A stretch of DNA of 64,000 nucleotides from Neurospora tetraspora (Eukaryota; Ascomycota; Sordariomycetes; Sordariales; Sordariaceae): NCBI RefSeq assembly GCF_033439725.1, contig NW_026944384.1, forward strand, positions 3,596,001 to 3,660,000. Direction: 5' to 3'. This document shows positions 45,849 through 56,128 of this stretch, piece after piece (position 1 is the stretch's first letter; each line of letters begins with the position of its first letter). A model generated the notes under the pieces. That model searched no databases. It was not told where the DNA came from and saw only the letters and a list, made by a program, of their open reading frames with translations. The position numbers and the translations under genes are program-made.

Positions 45849-45937
45849 TGCGGTTTGTGTGGATCGAACACACGACCTTCAGATTTATGAGTGAAGTGGA
45901 CTTCAGTCTGACGCTCTCCCAACTGAGCTAAACCCGC
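45849..45937 (-). tRNA. tRNA-Phe (anticodon GAA) with a 16-nt intron
   Basis: On the minus strand GCGGGTTTAGCTCAGTTGG begins the molecule at 45937. The D-arm is GCTC/GAGC and the anticodon stem TCAGA/TCTGA. The loop CTGAAG-A is split after base 37 by a 16-nt intron (TCCACTTCACTCATAA). The T-arm is GTGTG-TTCGATC-CACAC, acceptor end AAACCGC, discriminator A at 45849; mature length is 73 nt. The A box and B box (GTTCGATCC) are intact. Base 5 (G) faces A68, a mismatch in an otherwise fully paired acceptor stem. A tRNA-Phe gene with an intron of this type is known from N. crassa. Confidence 0.97.
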
Positions 45938-47148
45938 TGATTGGTTATCCCTTGGCAAACGACTTTTTATCTACTGACTGACTATTTTGCAGTCCGTTCC
46001 GCGCATTGTTTTTACCACTAAGAGTCGAAGAACATGTCATAACCACAAAAGCCAAGTGCTCAACTTTGGAGGAGAGATTTTCATTGCAGAATCGAGTGCT
46101 ATCAGACTTTTTCCTGTCTTGATAACACGCTTTTGTCTTGTAAACCTAGTCTACCTTTAGCCATCTACCCTCCCCTGATGCTTTTCTCTATCCCATGCAA
46201 GGAAGGTTATGTGAAATGTGCAGAGGGTCATAACTGTAGCACTTGCTGTCCGCTTTGCCATACACCAGGTGTCCATGCACTTGCACTCATCCGTTTATTG
46301 CCTCAGGTAGTCAACTCCAAACTGAAAACCCACCGAGGGTAACCAGAACCGAGGAAGAGTGCGGAAGAGAATGGTGGGCAGAATATGTGAGAGTAGAAAG
46401 AACCGAAGAGATCGAAAATCTACGTCTAGACACAGACCCGTTTCCTTCTTCATCTTTTTAAGTGACTTGAGAAAACGAAGAGGAAAAAGCAGTCCCTGAT
46501 ATGACCAAGGGAAGGGAGTCAGAGAAAGCGAGTAAAAGAGCTGTAAGCATTTCGCTGAAAAATTGACTCATGTGCAACATACGAGCATATACAGAAATCC
46601 GACAAAAAAGACTGAAAAGAAAACATTCCCGCCACCCCAGATCGCATTTTTCTCCCAATAACGCCTCATGTTTTTGTGTTCTCGTACTCCATGCTCGCTG
46701 AACCGATATCATGAAGTTCCTTTTTGCCACCACCAGTCGCCGTCTTGTCTAACAGTGCACCGAAACCCCGTCTGATCTTGTGCCCGAATCCAATATCGTT
46801 CTAAGATCATGTCGAAACTAAGAATGAAGGATATCATGAAGGGGAGGGAAATGGTAACCGTGATGGTGTACTTGCACAAGCTCAGGCGGCGTAGTATGCA
46901 CTTGCGTAACTTCGGTGGAGCTTGCGCAACTAGCCCTGCCACAGGCGTTCGATGAGTATCAAGGGGCTTATTTGATCGAGACCAAATAAGGTGTAATGGA
47001 AAAGAGGCCGGTAACGAATAGCCGTGCGGTCACCTCGTTGTCAAGCAGTTGCCAGCTGCATTTACCGACAATCTGCTGCGTTTCCACACTTATACCCCCC
47101 ATACCAGCTTCGATAGCCGTTGGGTCCTGACGCTTCGTAAGTGCCACC
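45938..47148. other. Intergenic 1.2 kb downstream of the carrier gene
   Basis: Holds the tRNA upstream flank and the carrier's 3' flank. No protein gene, repeat or RNA seen. Confidence 0.6.
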
Positions 47149-49425
47149 TTACGCGGTCTTGGGAGGGTTTTGCATCCACGTGGGCAAAGCCTTCCAACCA
47201 GCCGCAGTAGCATCAAGCTTAACGCGACCGAAATGCTCATCAAGATCCAGGAGGATCTTAAGAGCGTTACGGGACCTCGTGTAGGGGCTATCACCACCCA
47301 CGCGGTCCTGAACCAAGGAAACAGCGTCAGCAACACCCGCGTGCATCTTCTCCGCCTTCTGTCCAGGATACGGCAGAACACCCTGGAGAAGCTCGTAAGC
47401 GGCAAGGGTGAAACCGAATTGTGGCGAGGAGCGGAAAATACGGGCAGGACCGCCCTTGAAGAAGGCCTTGAAGCCTTCCTCCTTCCAGATGGTCTTAGCG
47501 GCGTGCCTAAGACCGGTATATTGCGTATCGCCCTTACGGGCCTCGACTTGCAGACGAGTCTTGATGACGTCGCAGGGTGTCGTAAGGTAAGCAGCGGGCA
47601 TACCGGCAATGGCACCGGCCGTGAGAAGCTGGAGAACACCCAGCTTCTTGGTCTGTGACTCGCCAAAGAGATCCTTCTTCAAGTGCGAGTAGGTCGGGAA
47701 GTAAATTGCCGAGAACGGAACGTCGCGGAGCAAGCATGCAGAGGCGCCCTTGTACAGTCCGACCAGGCCCAAGTTACGGACGATCCACATGGCAGAGCGC
47801 TTGGGAGCGCCCTCGACACTCTTAGCAACTTCACCCTGGACCTGCAGTCTGATCTTGACGATTTCCAGGGGATTTGTGAAGACCTATTGCACAAGCAAAC
47901 AATTAGCATTCTCAACAACAAGAGCAACGCACACAAAGAGAATTCGAGGACTTACAACTTGACAACCACCAGCAGTACCACCAGCAATGATCTCGTGGAT
48001 CAACGAGATGTTGCCCTGCTTATCAGTAAAGGCGCCACGAACGAGATCGTTGACGGTAAGCTTGATGGCCTTCTCAGGGGCGACACCAACAAGCTGGGGT
48101 AGAACACCCGCGTAGAGACCCCTGAAACCCTCGTTACGAATGATTTTTCTGAAGCAGTCGATGGAGTTGTCATAGAGTCTGCTACCGGGCGAAGCACCTC
48201 TCTGGTTCTGCATTCTTGTCTTGACCAGATCAATGGGGTAGACCATAAATGCACCGAAGGCGCCTGACAAACTGCCGAGGATGAAGTTGTAAGCTGACTC
48301 GCCCGCCCGGTGGGCAAACTGCTGGCCCTTTGTCTGCACAGCCGGGGGCAGAAGTCTGGCCTCGGCCTCATGACGGTTCCTCCATGTAGGGTCAAGAACC
48401 TTTGCAAAATCCTCAAGACCAAGTCTGCCTGAGGGGTTTCCAACACTCGCGAAATGGAACAGGATATCGGCCTCCATAGGTGTGAAAAGGGAGAAACGGG
48501 TGATCTTGGCCGCCTGGTTAAGGAACTCAGTGCGGGTGATCTTTCCATCCTGACTCTTGTCGCAAGCCTTGCGAATGATGAGCTCGACCAAATCCATTTC
48601 CTTAATCATGTTTTGGAAGGCCCTAACGTTCGCATAGGAGACCTTGCTGCCCTGAGAGATGTTGCATAGAGTGTTGAGGTTCTCGAGGAGGTGATCAGAC
48701 AGCTTGTGCTTCGAGGTCTCCATAATTATGCGCTCGAAGTCCTCGGGTTCAATGAAGCCGTCGCCATCCTTGTCGAAGAGCTGGAATGCCTGGCGGATGC
48801 GCTCGCCCTGTAGACCACGGAGCATTTGGGAAAATTGTTGGTAGTCCAAGTTGTGTCTCTTGGTCTTGCTTCCAATGTAGAGTTTGGCCCATTCGCAGTC
48901 CCAATCAAATGGGATGCTGTCCGGGCCCTTGTTGAGTTCGTAAAGACGACGGAAGTCGTCATATTTGACTGTGCCGAGGCGCTCAACGTCGAACAGGCGG
49001 AAGGCAATTTCGTACTCGGCATCGGGCTTCTCAAGGAGGTTCTCAAAGTACGTCCAGTCGGAGAGGGTCACTTTGCCCTTGTTGGCTCGGTCGGCAACGC
49101 TGAACAGGATGCTATACTGTTCGCGCTTGATCTTGTGCTGTATTAAAAGAAGGCGCGCGCGGGGTCAGCCAACGTGTCGCAAACTGAGAGCAAAGTCAGG
49201 ATCTCTTGAGGTGTGACTCACGTAATCCTCATTAGGAGGAGCCACAGCGTCGACAAACTGGTCAGGGCCCAAGAAAAGCTCGCCCGTCTCGGAGTCTTGG
49301 ACGGCGTAGCGGGTGAAGCGCGCCTTGGTCTGAGCAGTAGGCTGCACCTGGTCGGCGGCGGCGTGCTCATCGGAGCCGATGAGGGTCTCCTTGACCGCTT
49401 CCTTAACAACCGCGGCTGTGGACAT
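47149..49425 (-). CDS. AGC1: Mitochondrial calcium-regulated aspartate/glutamate-type carrier (citrin-like)
   Basis: Inner-membrane exchanger of the malate-aspartate shuttle. Exons 49222-49425, 47956-49137 and 47149-47883 give 706 residues, introns phase 0 (GTGAGT...ACAG and GTAAGT...ATAG). The N-terminal half holds EF-hand repeats: [17 protein letters not shown], the canonical [17 protein letters not shown], and [15 protein letters not shown]. Then three carrier repeats follow, with signatures [26 protein letters not shown] and [13 protein letters not shown]. The sequence [24 protein letters not shown] is typical of AGC carriers. A C-terminal tail of about 80 residues follows, as in citrin. 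Length matches human citrin/aralar (about 675) and separates it from the short yeast carriers. The upstream region faces the transposon. Confidence 0.94.
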
Positions 49426-50406
49426 GGCGACTCTGTGTTGCAGCGAAGCGCTCTACGCGGTACGCGGACAGGCTGGGTACTTTGTACAAGCAGAGAGCAG
49501 GTACAAGTATGCGACGCAGGGGATGATCTTGTGCGCGAAGAGTCAAAGCTTTGCGTCTGTCAAGGTTGCGGGCTTGCGGCTGGTGAAATGCGTCGCGAAT
49601 TGTCGCACACGCACTGGGGCTACACTTCAAAGTTGTCGGCGTGGGTGGGTCTCAGGGTATCGGATCTGGGGCTCCGGATGGGGTTGCGGGAATTCTCGAG
49701 GCTGGAGACGAACGGAGGAGCCAGAGGAGGGACGGAGAGGACGACAGCGCTGGGGACTCGTGGAGGTGCAGGCCGAGCTCGGGATATATCGCAGGCGGAC
49801 CGCAGGCCGTAGCGGATACGGAGCCAGTTTTTTGGACACGATGTGACGGCAGCACAATGCGGCCCACGGCGGGGAAGAGGGAGATCGCTGGCGAAGACTG
49901 CACCCAGTAAACAAACCCCGGTCCGTATCGAAGAAAAAACGGAACTCGTCACACAGGGAATCCTGCCGACGACAGCTGAGGCGACAGGTGCGCTTTAACG
50001 TCTCTGGAGTCTGGGACACTTGGCGAAGTGAGAGAGAAGTGAGAGAGATCAGACCCGACACGACTACGAACACCCCAACTTTGTCTTTTCAACAGTAAAA
50101 GAGTGATGAATGTGACTGTGCTATAACAACTGGGATAATGTTCCAGAACGAGCGTAGATAGAAAAGAGTGAGATGCGGAGTGGGTGGGGGACCTCTGAGA
50201 TGCGAAGGCGATCGCGCAAGTGGAATGAGGTGGTTGACGAAAAAAGAAGCAAAAGAAATTTCAGTTGCGAAATTGCGTGTGGCCGAGACCTTATCCCGTC
50301 CCCTTCTTGGCTTCAGACGGATTGATCCAAATTTTGAAGGTTCCTGCCGTACCTTCCTCTGTGTCACGCATCCACGTTCCGTTTCGAGCGAGATGCGGTG
50401 CTGGTC
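49426..50406. promoter_or_regulatory. Carrier gene upstream region up to the transposon
   Basis: About 1 kb of normal-composition DNA, the promoter side of the carrier gene. No other gene recognised. It ends at the 8-bp target duplication of the element. Confidence 0.5.
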
Positions 50407-50414
50407 CACTCAAA

Positions 50415-50485
50415 CGGGCTGGATAAATCCACTGTATCATTTGGTTATATCTACGGTCCCCACCCCATTACGTGCCTACATCCCC
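50415..50485 (+). repeat. Left terminal inverted repeat
   Basis: Starts CGGGCTGGATAAATCCACTG. 64 of 71 positions match the reverse complement of the right end; six of seven differences are transitions. Confidence 0.9.
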
Positions 50486-53076
50486 ATATTCTAAGATGTT
50501 AGTCCTATATAAATCTACTATAAATCGATATATAAATGCCATCGACATTAAAATGAATATCTAAATGAGCGAAATAAGGTGATTCTAGTAATAACAGTAA
50601 GGCAATCTAATTATACGTATATAAATTCATGTATAATCTATTCTAGTAATACTCACGCTGCTAACTAGAAGAAGAGGGGTTATAAGAGTGAGGCTAGGGA
50701 TAAGTCTACCTACGCTAGATTTAGCTCTAAACTGATAACTATACTAGAAGGTTCTAATACATTATCTAATATACGTTTAGTATAGTAGGAGGAGGAGGTA
50801 TACTACCGTATTATAAGGTCATTAAAGGTACTTAATATAAGGGCTAGAAATCAAATCCTTATAATAAGGGCGGTACTTATCCTTAATTTTGCGCTAATTG
50901 CGATACCTTCGCCGCTAAATCTCTCTCTAACTACGTTTGCTGCTACGAAAAATTCTAGATATTTTGTAGCAAAAACGAGGCTACATCTTTAAAACCCTAT
51001 AAATCCTATTATATTTGGATTACCGCTTACGCGGCCGTTATTTTTCTACTTCTTTAGCAGTCGTAGAGGCTCGTTATAAAAGAGATCGCAATTTACGCTC
51101 GTGAAGGAGGCGGTAGGATAGGCAGTTATTAATACTATTTACGCGCCGTTAATCGCTTAAAGGTATTATTACTTCTTATTAAGTATAAATATAGGATTTT
51201 ATTCCCTACGTATATAAAAGAACTCCTTTAAAAATAATTAGAGAGAAAGAATTAATAGGAATTTAATATTAAGGGAGGGAGATTTTTACTAACTTAAGTT
51301 TTAAATATTAGTAACAGTCTAACTTATCGAGAGAGAATATTCGATTTAACTATACGTATATTAATATTTTATATTAGTAGGGTAAACTATATTATACTTT
51401 AAAATACCTACCATATTTGGTTACCCTCCTCTTATTATCGATACCCTCCTATATTAAATTTCGTTGCTTCTTTATTAAATCGAACCTTATAAAATTAATA
51501 AAATAGTATAGATTTTTAAAGATACTATACGAATATTTATTTATACTCTTCGAAATTTAAATAGCATAGAAGGTACGAAATGTTTCTATTAACTAATTAA
51601 ATATTTTCTTAATAGCTTTAAGTAATTGATTAAAATATATATAACAGTTCTTAAGCAGGGTTTTGAAAACGCTATATACTCCCTCTATATAAGAGGTTAC
51701 CCTAATACTAAAATTGCAGTATATTTTAATAGCGAATTAATAGAATTTATATTTTATAAGAACGTACGTATTAAAGAGGTATATAATGATATCTATATAA
51801 AAGAGAGCGAGTTAATATATTAAAATCGATAAATAAAATAAATTTTTAGTAAAAAATGTCTATATTGAATATAATATAGCTGATTTATATAAAAAATATT
51901 GATTTACCATTCTAGTTAGTATTATGGCTTAGCGCTAAGCCCCTTAATATACTTTTAATTGGGTATATTCTTAGCGTGATGCTTTGTGTTGCTCTATTAG
52001 CTATATCCCTTTCTAGGACCTACTTTATATTTATATTTATTCGTGCCCTCTCTTCGAGGTTGCACTTCTTCCTTTTTCTTGTTTTCTTCCTTATCTTTAG
52101 TTATTTATCGATAACGTCAAATTATTCGTGTGCACTCCCGCTTCGAGATCTACGTGCGTGACAGTTAGCAAATTTGCGTTTGAAGACCCCCTATTCCCTC
52201 TAGAAGTTCTCTTTTATATTAAAATAAACAATAGCGTTCTAAATACCCAAAATACCATTAGCATTCTCGAGCTACATCCTCTTTTTAGAATTCTTTTAAG
52301 GGTTATTAATTAAAACCCTCCCGTTAATACGCTTTAATTAGGGATTTTTCGCGAACTTGCTCAAATACTATACGTAATTACCGTTATTAAAGAAGCGCGC
52401 CGCGGTCTCTCTAAAAACTTTATAATTATTAGCTGGGTTTTCGTTATGTAAATAATTACCATTATTACTTCGCTCCCTAAATACTATCTCCTTTAACGAA
52501 CTATATTATTTCTTCTTAATATTAAAAGAAACGTTTTTTATAACGTACTATAAGCGGCTTTAATATTAAATAATATTACTAAAGACCTGCTGCATAGCCT
52601 TCTTATATACCTTATCGAAGTTTATAATAATAATATTAAGCGTAGGGATATCTTTAATAGTAAAAACGTTCTTAAATTACTTTAAAACTTATTAAAAGCA
52701 ATCCTCTCTCTCTCCGCTTAATAAATAATATTTAATATTAAATATTATATATATAGTGCTTACGCCGCAAATTTATAGTAGAAGTATATTAAATTTATTA
52801 ATTTTATATATATAATTTATATTCTAAACCTTTAGATTCTTCTTCAATTACTCTACGTATTAATTATAAATTTAAACAACGCGGTCAATAAGATTATTAG
52901 CGTACCTACTATTACAATAAAATTCGTAAATAACCCCCTTCTCAGTTATTAAAGTATTAATAAATTATTAAGTAAATATTAACTTACTGGCAATATTCTC
53001 CTTATTTACCCGCAATGTATCAAAAATATCGCGCTCTATTAATTTAATACTAAAGAATTCGCTACAAAGGGTAAAC

Positions 53077-53330
53077 TGTGACGGCTGGCACCACCAGTCA
53101 TCATGGATTCCATTCATGGGTGGCTTCCATTCACGGGTTTAGTTCAGATGGTTCAGGTTCTGGGCTTGGCCTAGCTCCCTCCCAGAGTTCAGGGTATAAA
53201 ATCCAGTCCTTCCCATCTAGCCTTCCCTTTTGGGGTTTCCTTCTTTCCTCAACTTCTTGTCTTTAGTCCAAGTTAGCCATTAGGGTAGTACAGTCCTTGC
53301 ACCCGTACCCATCTCTAGCCACGCGTGACA
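53077..53330. mobile_element. Solo LTR of a retrotransposon, 254 bp, nested in the DNA transposon
   Basis: Starts TGTGACGGC and ends GCGTGACA, flanked by the exact 5-bp duplication TAAAC (53072-53076 and 53331-53335). It contains a TATAAA at 53195-53200 and an internal 14-bp near-direct repeat (TTCCATTCA-GGGT, twice from about 53108). Its base composition is normal while the sequence on both sides is RIP-degraded, so it entered after the host element had decayed. No internal retroelement sequence is present, so it is the product of LTR-LTR recombination. Gypsy or copia cannot be decided from the LTR alone. Confidence 0.85.
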
Positions 53331-54202
53331 TAAACGCAATATTTAAAATGAACGTCTTTAGTTACTTTAATAAGCGAATAGTATTAATCATAATATCCTC
53401 TATATAATTAAAATAACGGTTATTAAAAAAGTAATTAACGATTTTAATGTCGAAGGGGCAATAGTAATCCGGCCGACGAATAATAAAAGATTATTTATTA
53501 ATATTAATATTTTACGTAGCCTTTGCTTACTACTTACAATCCTTCTTTATAATCTTATTATTCGGGCAAAGCGTTATTATACTTAAATTCTTACCACTGC
53601 TACCTATAATTAAGCCCTTTAAATACCTAAAATTATACTATATTAACTTACTATAACAGTAATTAAATAACCTCCTCTTTATTAAAATAAAGCCAATTGC
53701 TCACGCGGCCTTTTTAATAGTAAGAAAGAGGGTATTAAAAGTAAGCTAAGTACGGTTATTAAATTTATCAAGGGGCAACGGCTCTAGGGTCAGCAATACC
53801 TTAATATTAAAATCTTTAAAAGCTGTTATATTTTCAACCTCCTTCTTAAGTACGATAGGAAGGGAAGGGAGGCAAGCCTCGCATTTAATAATAAAGGTAA
53901 TTTCAATCGAAGACGCTAAGCTGGGCGCGCGGGCCTCCTCTAGAGAATTAGTAAGGTCAATAATTTTAGGCATTTACAAGCATAGAATTAGTATATAGGA
54001 CAAATAACTAGTTAGTACACTCTCCCTCTCAATACTATAATTTACATTAGCGATAGCGGTAGCGATATATATGGCCTCGTTTTACTAATTTCAATTACAG
54101 AAATTTATACGATAAGCAGTAAGGATTATTAGCGATAAGGTATAGCGATATCACTACACACCAAATTCTGGTATAGTTGACATAGCTGGGCCTGATGACA
54201 AG

Positions 54203-54273
54203 GGGGACGTGGGTACGTGATGGGGTGGGGACCGTGGATATAACCAAACCATACAGTGGATTTATCCAGCCCG
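54203..54273 (-). repeat. Right terminal inverted repeat
   Basis: Reverse complement begins CGGGCTGGATAAATCCACTG, pairing with 50415-50485. It abuts the right copy of the 8-bp target duplication. Confidence 0.9.
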
Positions 54274-54281
54274 CACTCAAA

Positions 54282-56128
54282 CTGAAAAATATCCACGAAC
54301 TCCACCCCAGCCACTCCGCTCCGGTCCCGTCTCGTCCCCACCCACGAAAGTCAGCGGAATCCCCACTTCTAACAATGACTCCATCGTGAACCCCGCCGTC
54401 CGCCATCATCAACAATCCACTTTGTGAATTCATCGAACTTTGCCGCTGAGGATTTGTGATCATCCAATTCCGCTTTTGATCGACCCGATATTGCATGGAC
54501 AAGCAGCCAAGAATGCGATTATGACACATGCAGCTGAGATCGCACATTAACCACAAGAACGGGCTGCCGACTTCCGCATTGCAGACGGGAACCTGAACGC
54601 ACACCGTAATCCGCGTGTATTTTTCATCCCAAGTTTCAAATCTCTGAACTTGCAAAAGTGGAGTGGCTCACTGTTTGCTTTGTGTCTCAAGCGGAGGAGC
54701 AAACCTTTCCTCTTTTATAAGGCAGCATCCTATTTGGTGATATTATGTTATTACTTGAGATCCGAATCATCTGTCCTCTTTGAAATTGAGATTGAACATG
54801 TGTTGTGGAAGCAGGCAGGTTTTCACCCACATTGATAATCACTGGCACCAATGCATCATGGAGAGCAACGAGTAACATAACTCATCTTGTGTATAAGCTG
54901 GACTACCGATCTATAGGCCGTGCTGATGATACCAGAGCTGAAATGATGTTCTACCACCTCATCTTCCCTACTGATGAAGCACCTTAGCACCTATTAGAAG
55001 TAAAGTTTTTTGGCCGAACACCAGGCATCTAAAAGAGTTAAAACTCAAACCATCTCGAGATAAACACTCAGAGAAAAACCCCCTGAGCATGCTACCATGC
55101 CTTGTCATCCTCCTCATGTCATCAAGGACGTTGATCCAGTCCCATTTGCCGTTCCTATCATTTTCGTGCCCGACTCGTTTTATGACTTCTGTCAAGGCGA
55201 AAAAATAAAAATGCAAGATGAACAGAAATGCGAAGAACCATCACATTTCGGCAGCCCCGAGCCTTTGCCTTTATCACAAAGCAAGATAAATAAAACAAGC
55301 TATACATAAAAATGCCGGTAGAACTTGGGAAAGAAGACCATGCACTTGCACTAAAGTCTAGAGCTCGTTGAGATATCATGTCCATTGCACTGACGCCATC
55401 CCACCTGTCCGTCCGTCCGTTCATCCATCCTTTCCTCTCTGATGTGAATCCCTGAAGCCGACGCCGTTCCAGTTCCCTTGTAAATGAGCCGCCCTTTTTT
55501 CGCCTGAAACCCTAACCTGGTGTGAAAACCATGAAGACCATGCATGCCGATTACCTCCTATACCGCGCCTGAAAGTTAGAGCGGCATGAATCCTGACCTC
55601 CTCTAAAACGCCGATGAAAAGGAAGAAAAAAGGGCAATCTGCCCGATAACCTGCGGTGAAAATGACACCGCAAGTGCAAATGAAAACGAAACTATTTGAC
55701 AAGGCAAAGGAAACCCGCAAAAGGTAAACGGGGAAAAGATGTCGTACTTCGTCGCTTCATCACCGTAGTTTTGTTTTCCTTTTCGTAGTCTTTTTTTTCT
55801 TTTCGCATAATTATGGCACCGCCGGACCCGTGGAGTGCCAATGATTAGATGAGACAGTGCCGAAAGAGTCTATAAGCCGCAGTACCGGATGTCCGAAAGG
55901 AGAATATGCTAACCACGGGCCCGGGGTGCAAAACAGGTGCTGCCGTTGTTGATAAAAGCAGCGCCATAACTGTCCGTACATATCCTCTAGTGGACATATT
56001 AGGAGGGAGAGTAGCCGCTATCGTTGCAGTCTCTCTCTAACAATGCGGTTTGGCAATGCGCCTCAGCACTAGCATGTTCCTATTGTCCAAGATCAATGCT
56101 AGGCAAATGGGTGGAGGGCATGGTGAGT
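54282..56128. other. Intergenic 1.8 kb between the transposon and the cyclin gene
   Basis: Normal composition returns at 54203. The part near 55000-56128 is probably 3' UTR and flank of the cyclin gene. No gene or RNA recognised. Confidence 0.5.

Larger units (their letters stand above)
50415..54273. mobile_element. RIP-decayed hAT-like DNA transposon, 3.86 kb, ends preserved
   Basis: The block is bounded by 71-bp inverted repeats (50415-50485 and 54203-54273) and flanked by an exact 8-bp direct repeat CACTCAAA (50407-50414 and 54274-54281). These are the marks of a class II insertion. The interior (about 50486-54100) is extremely AT-rich with stops in every frame, as left by RIP. A minus-strand frame at 53746-53973 starting MPKIIDLTNSLEEARAPS may be the transposase start, but no domain is recognisable. 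An 8-bp duplication and about 3.6 kb (after subtracting the nested LTR) fit hAT elements such as Restless. The long inverted repeats are unusual for hAT, so a Mutator-like element is the alternative. Confidence 0.75.
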
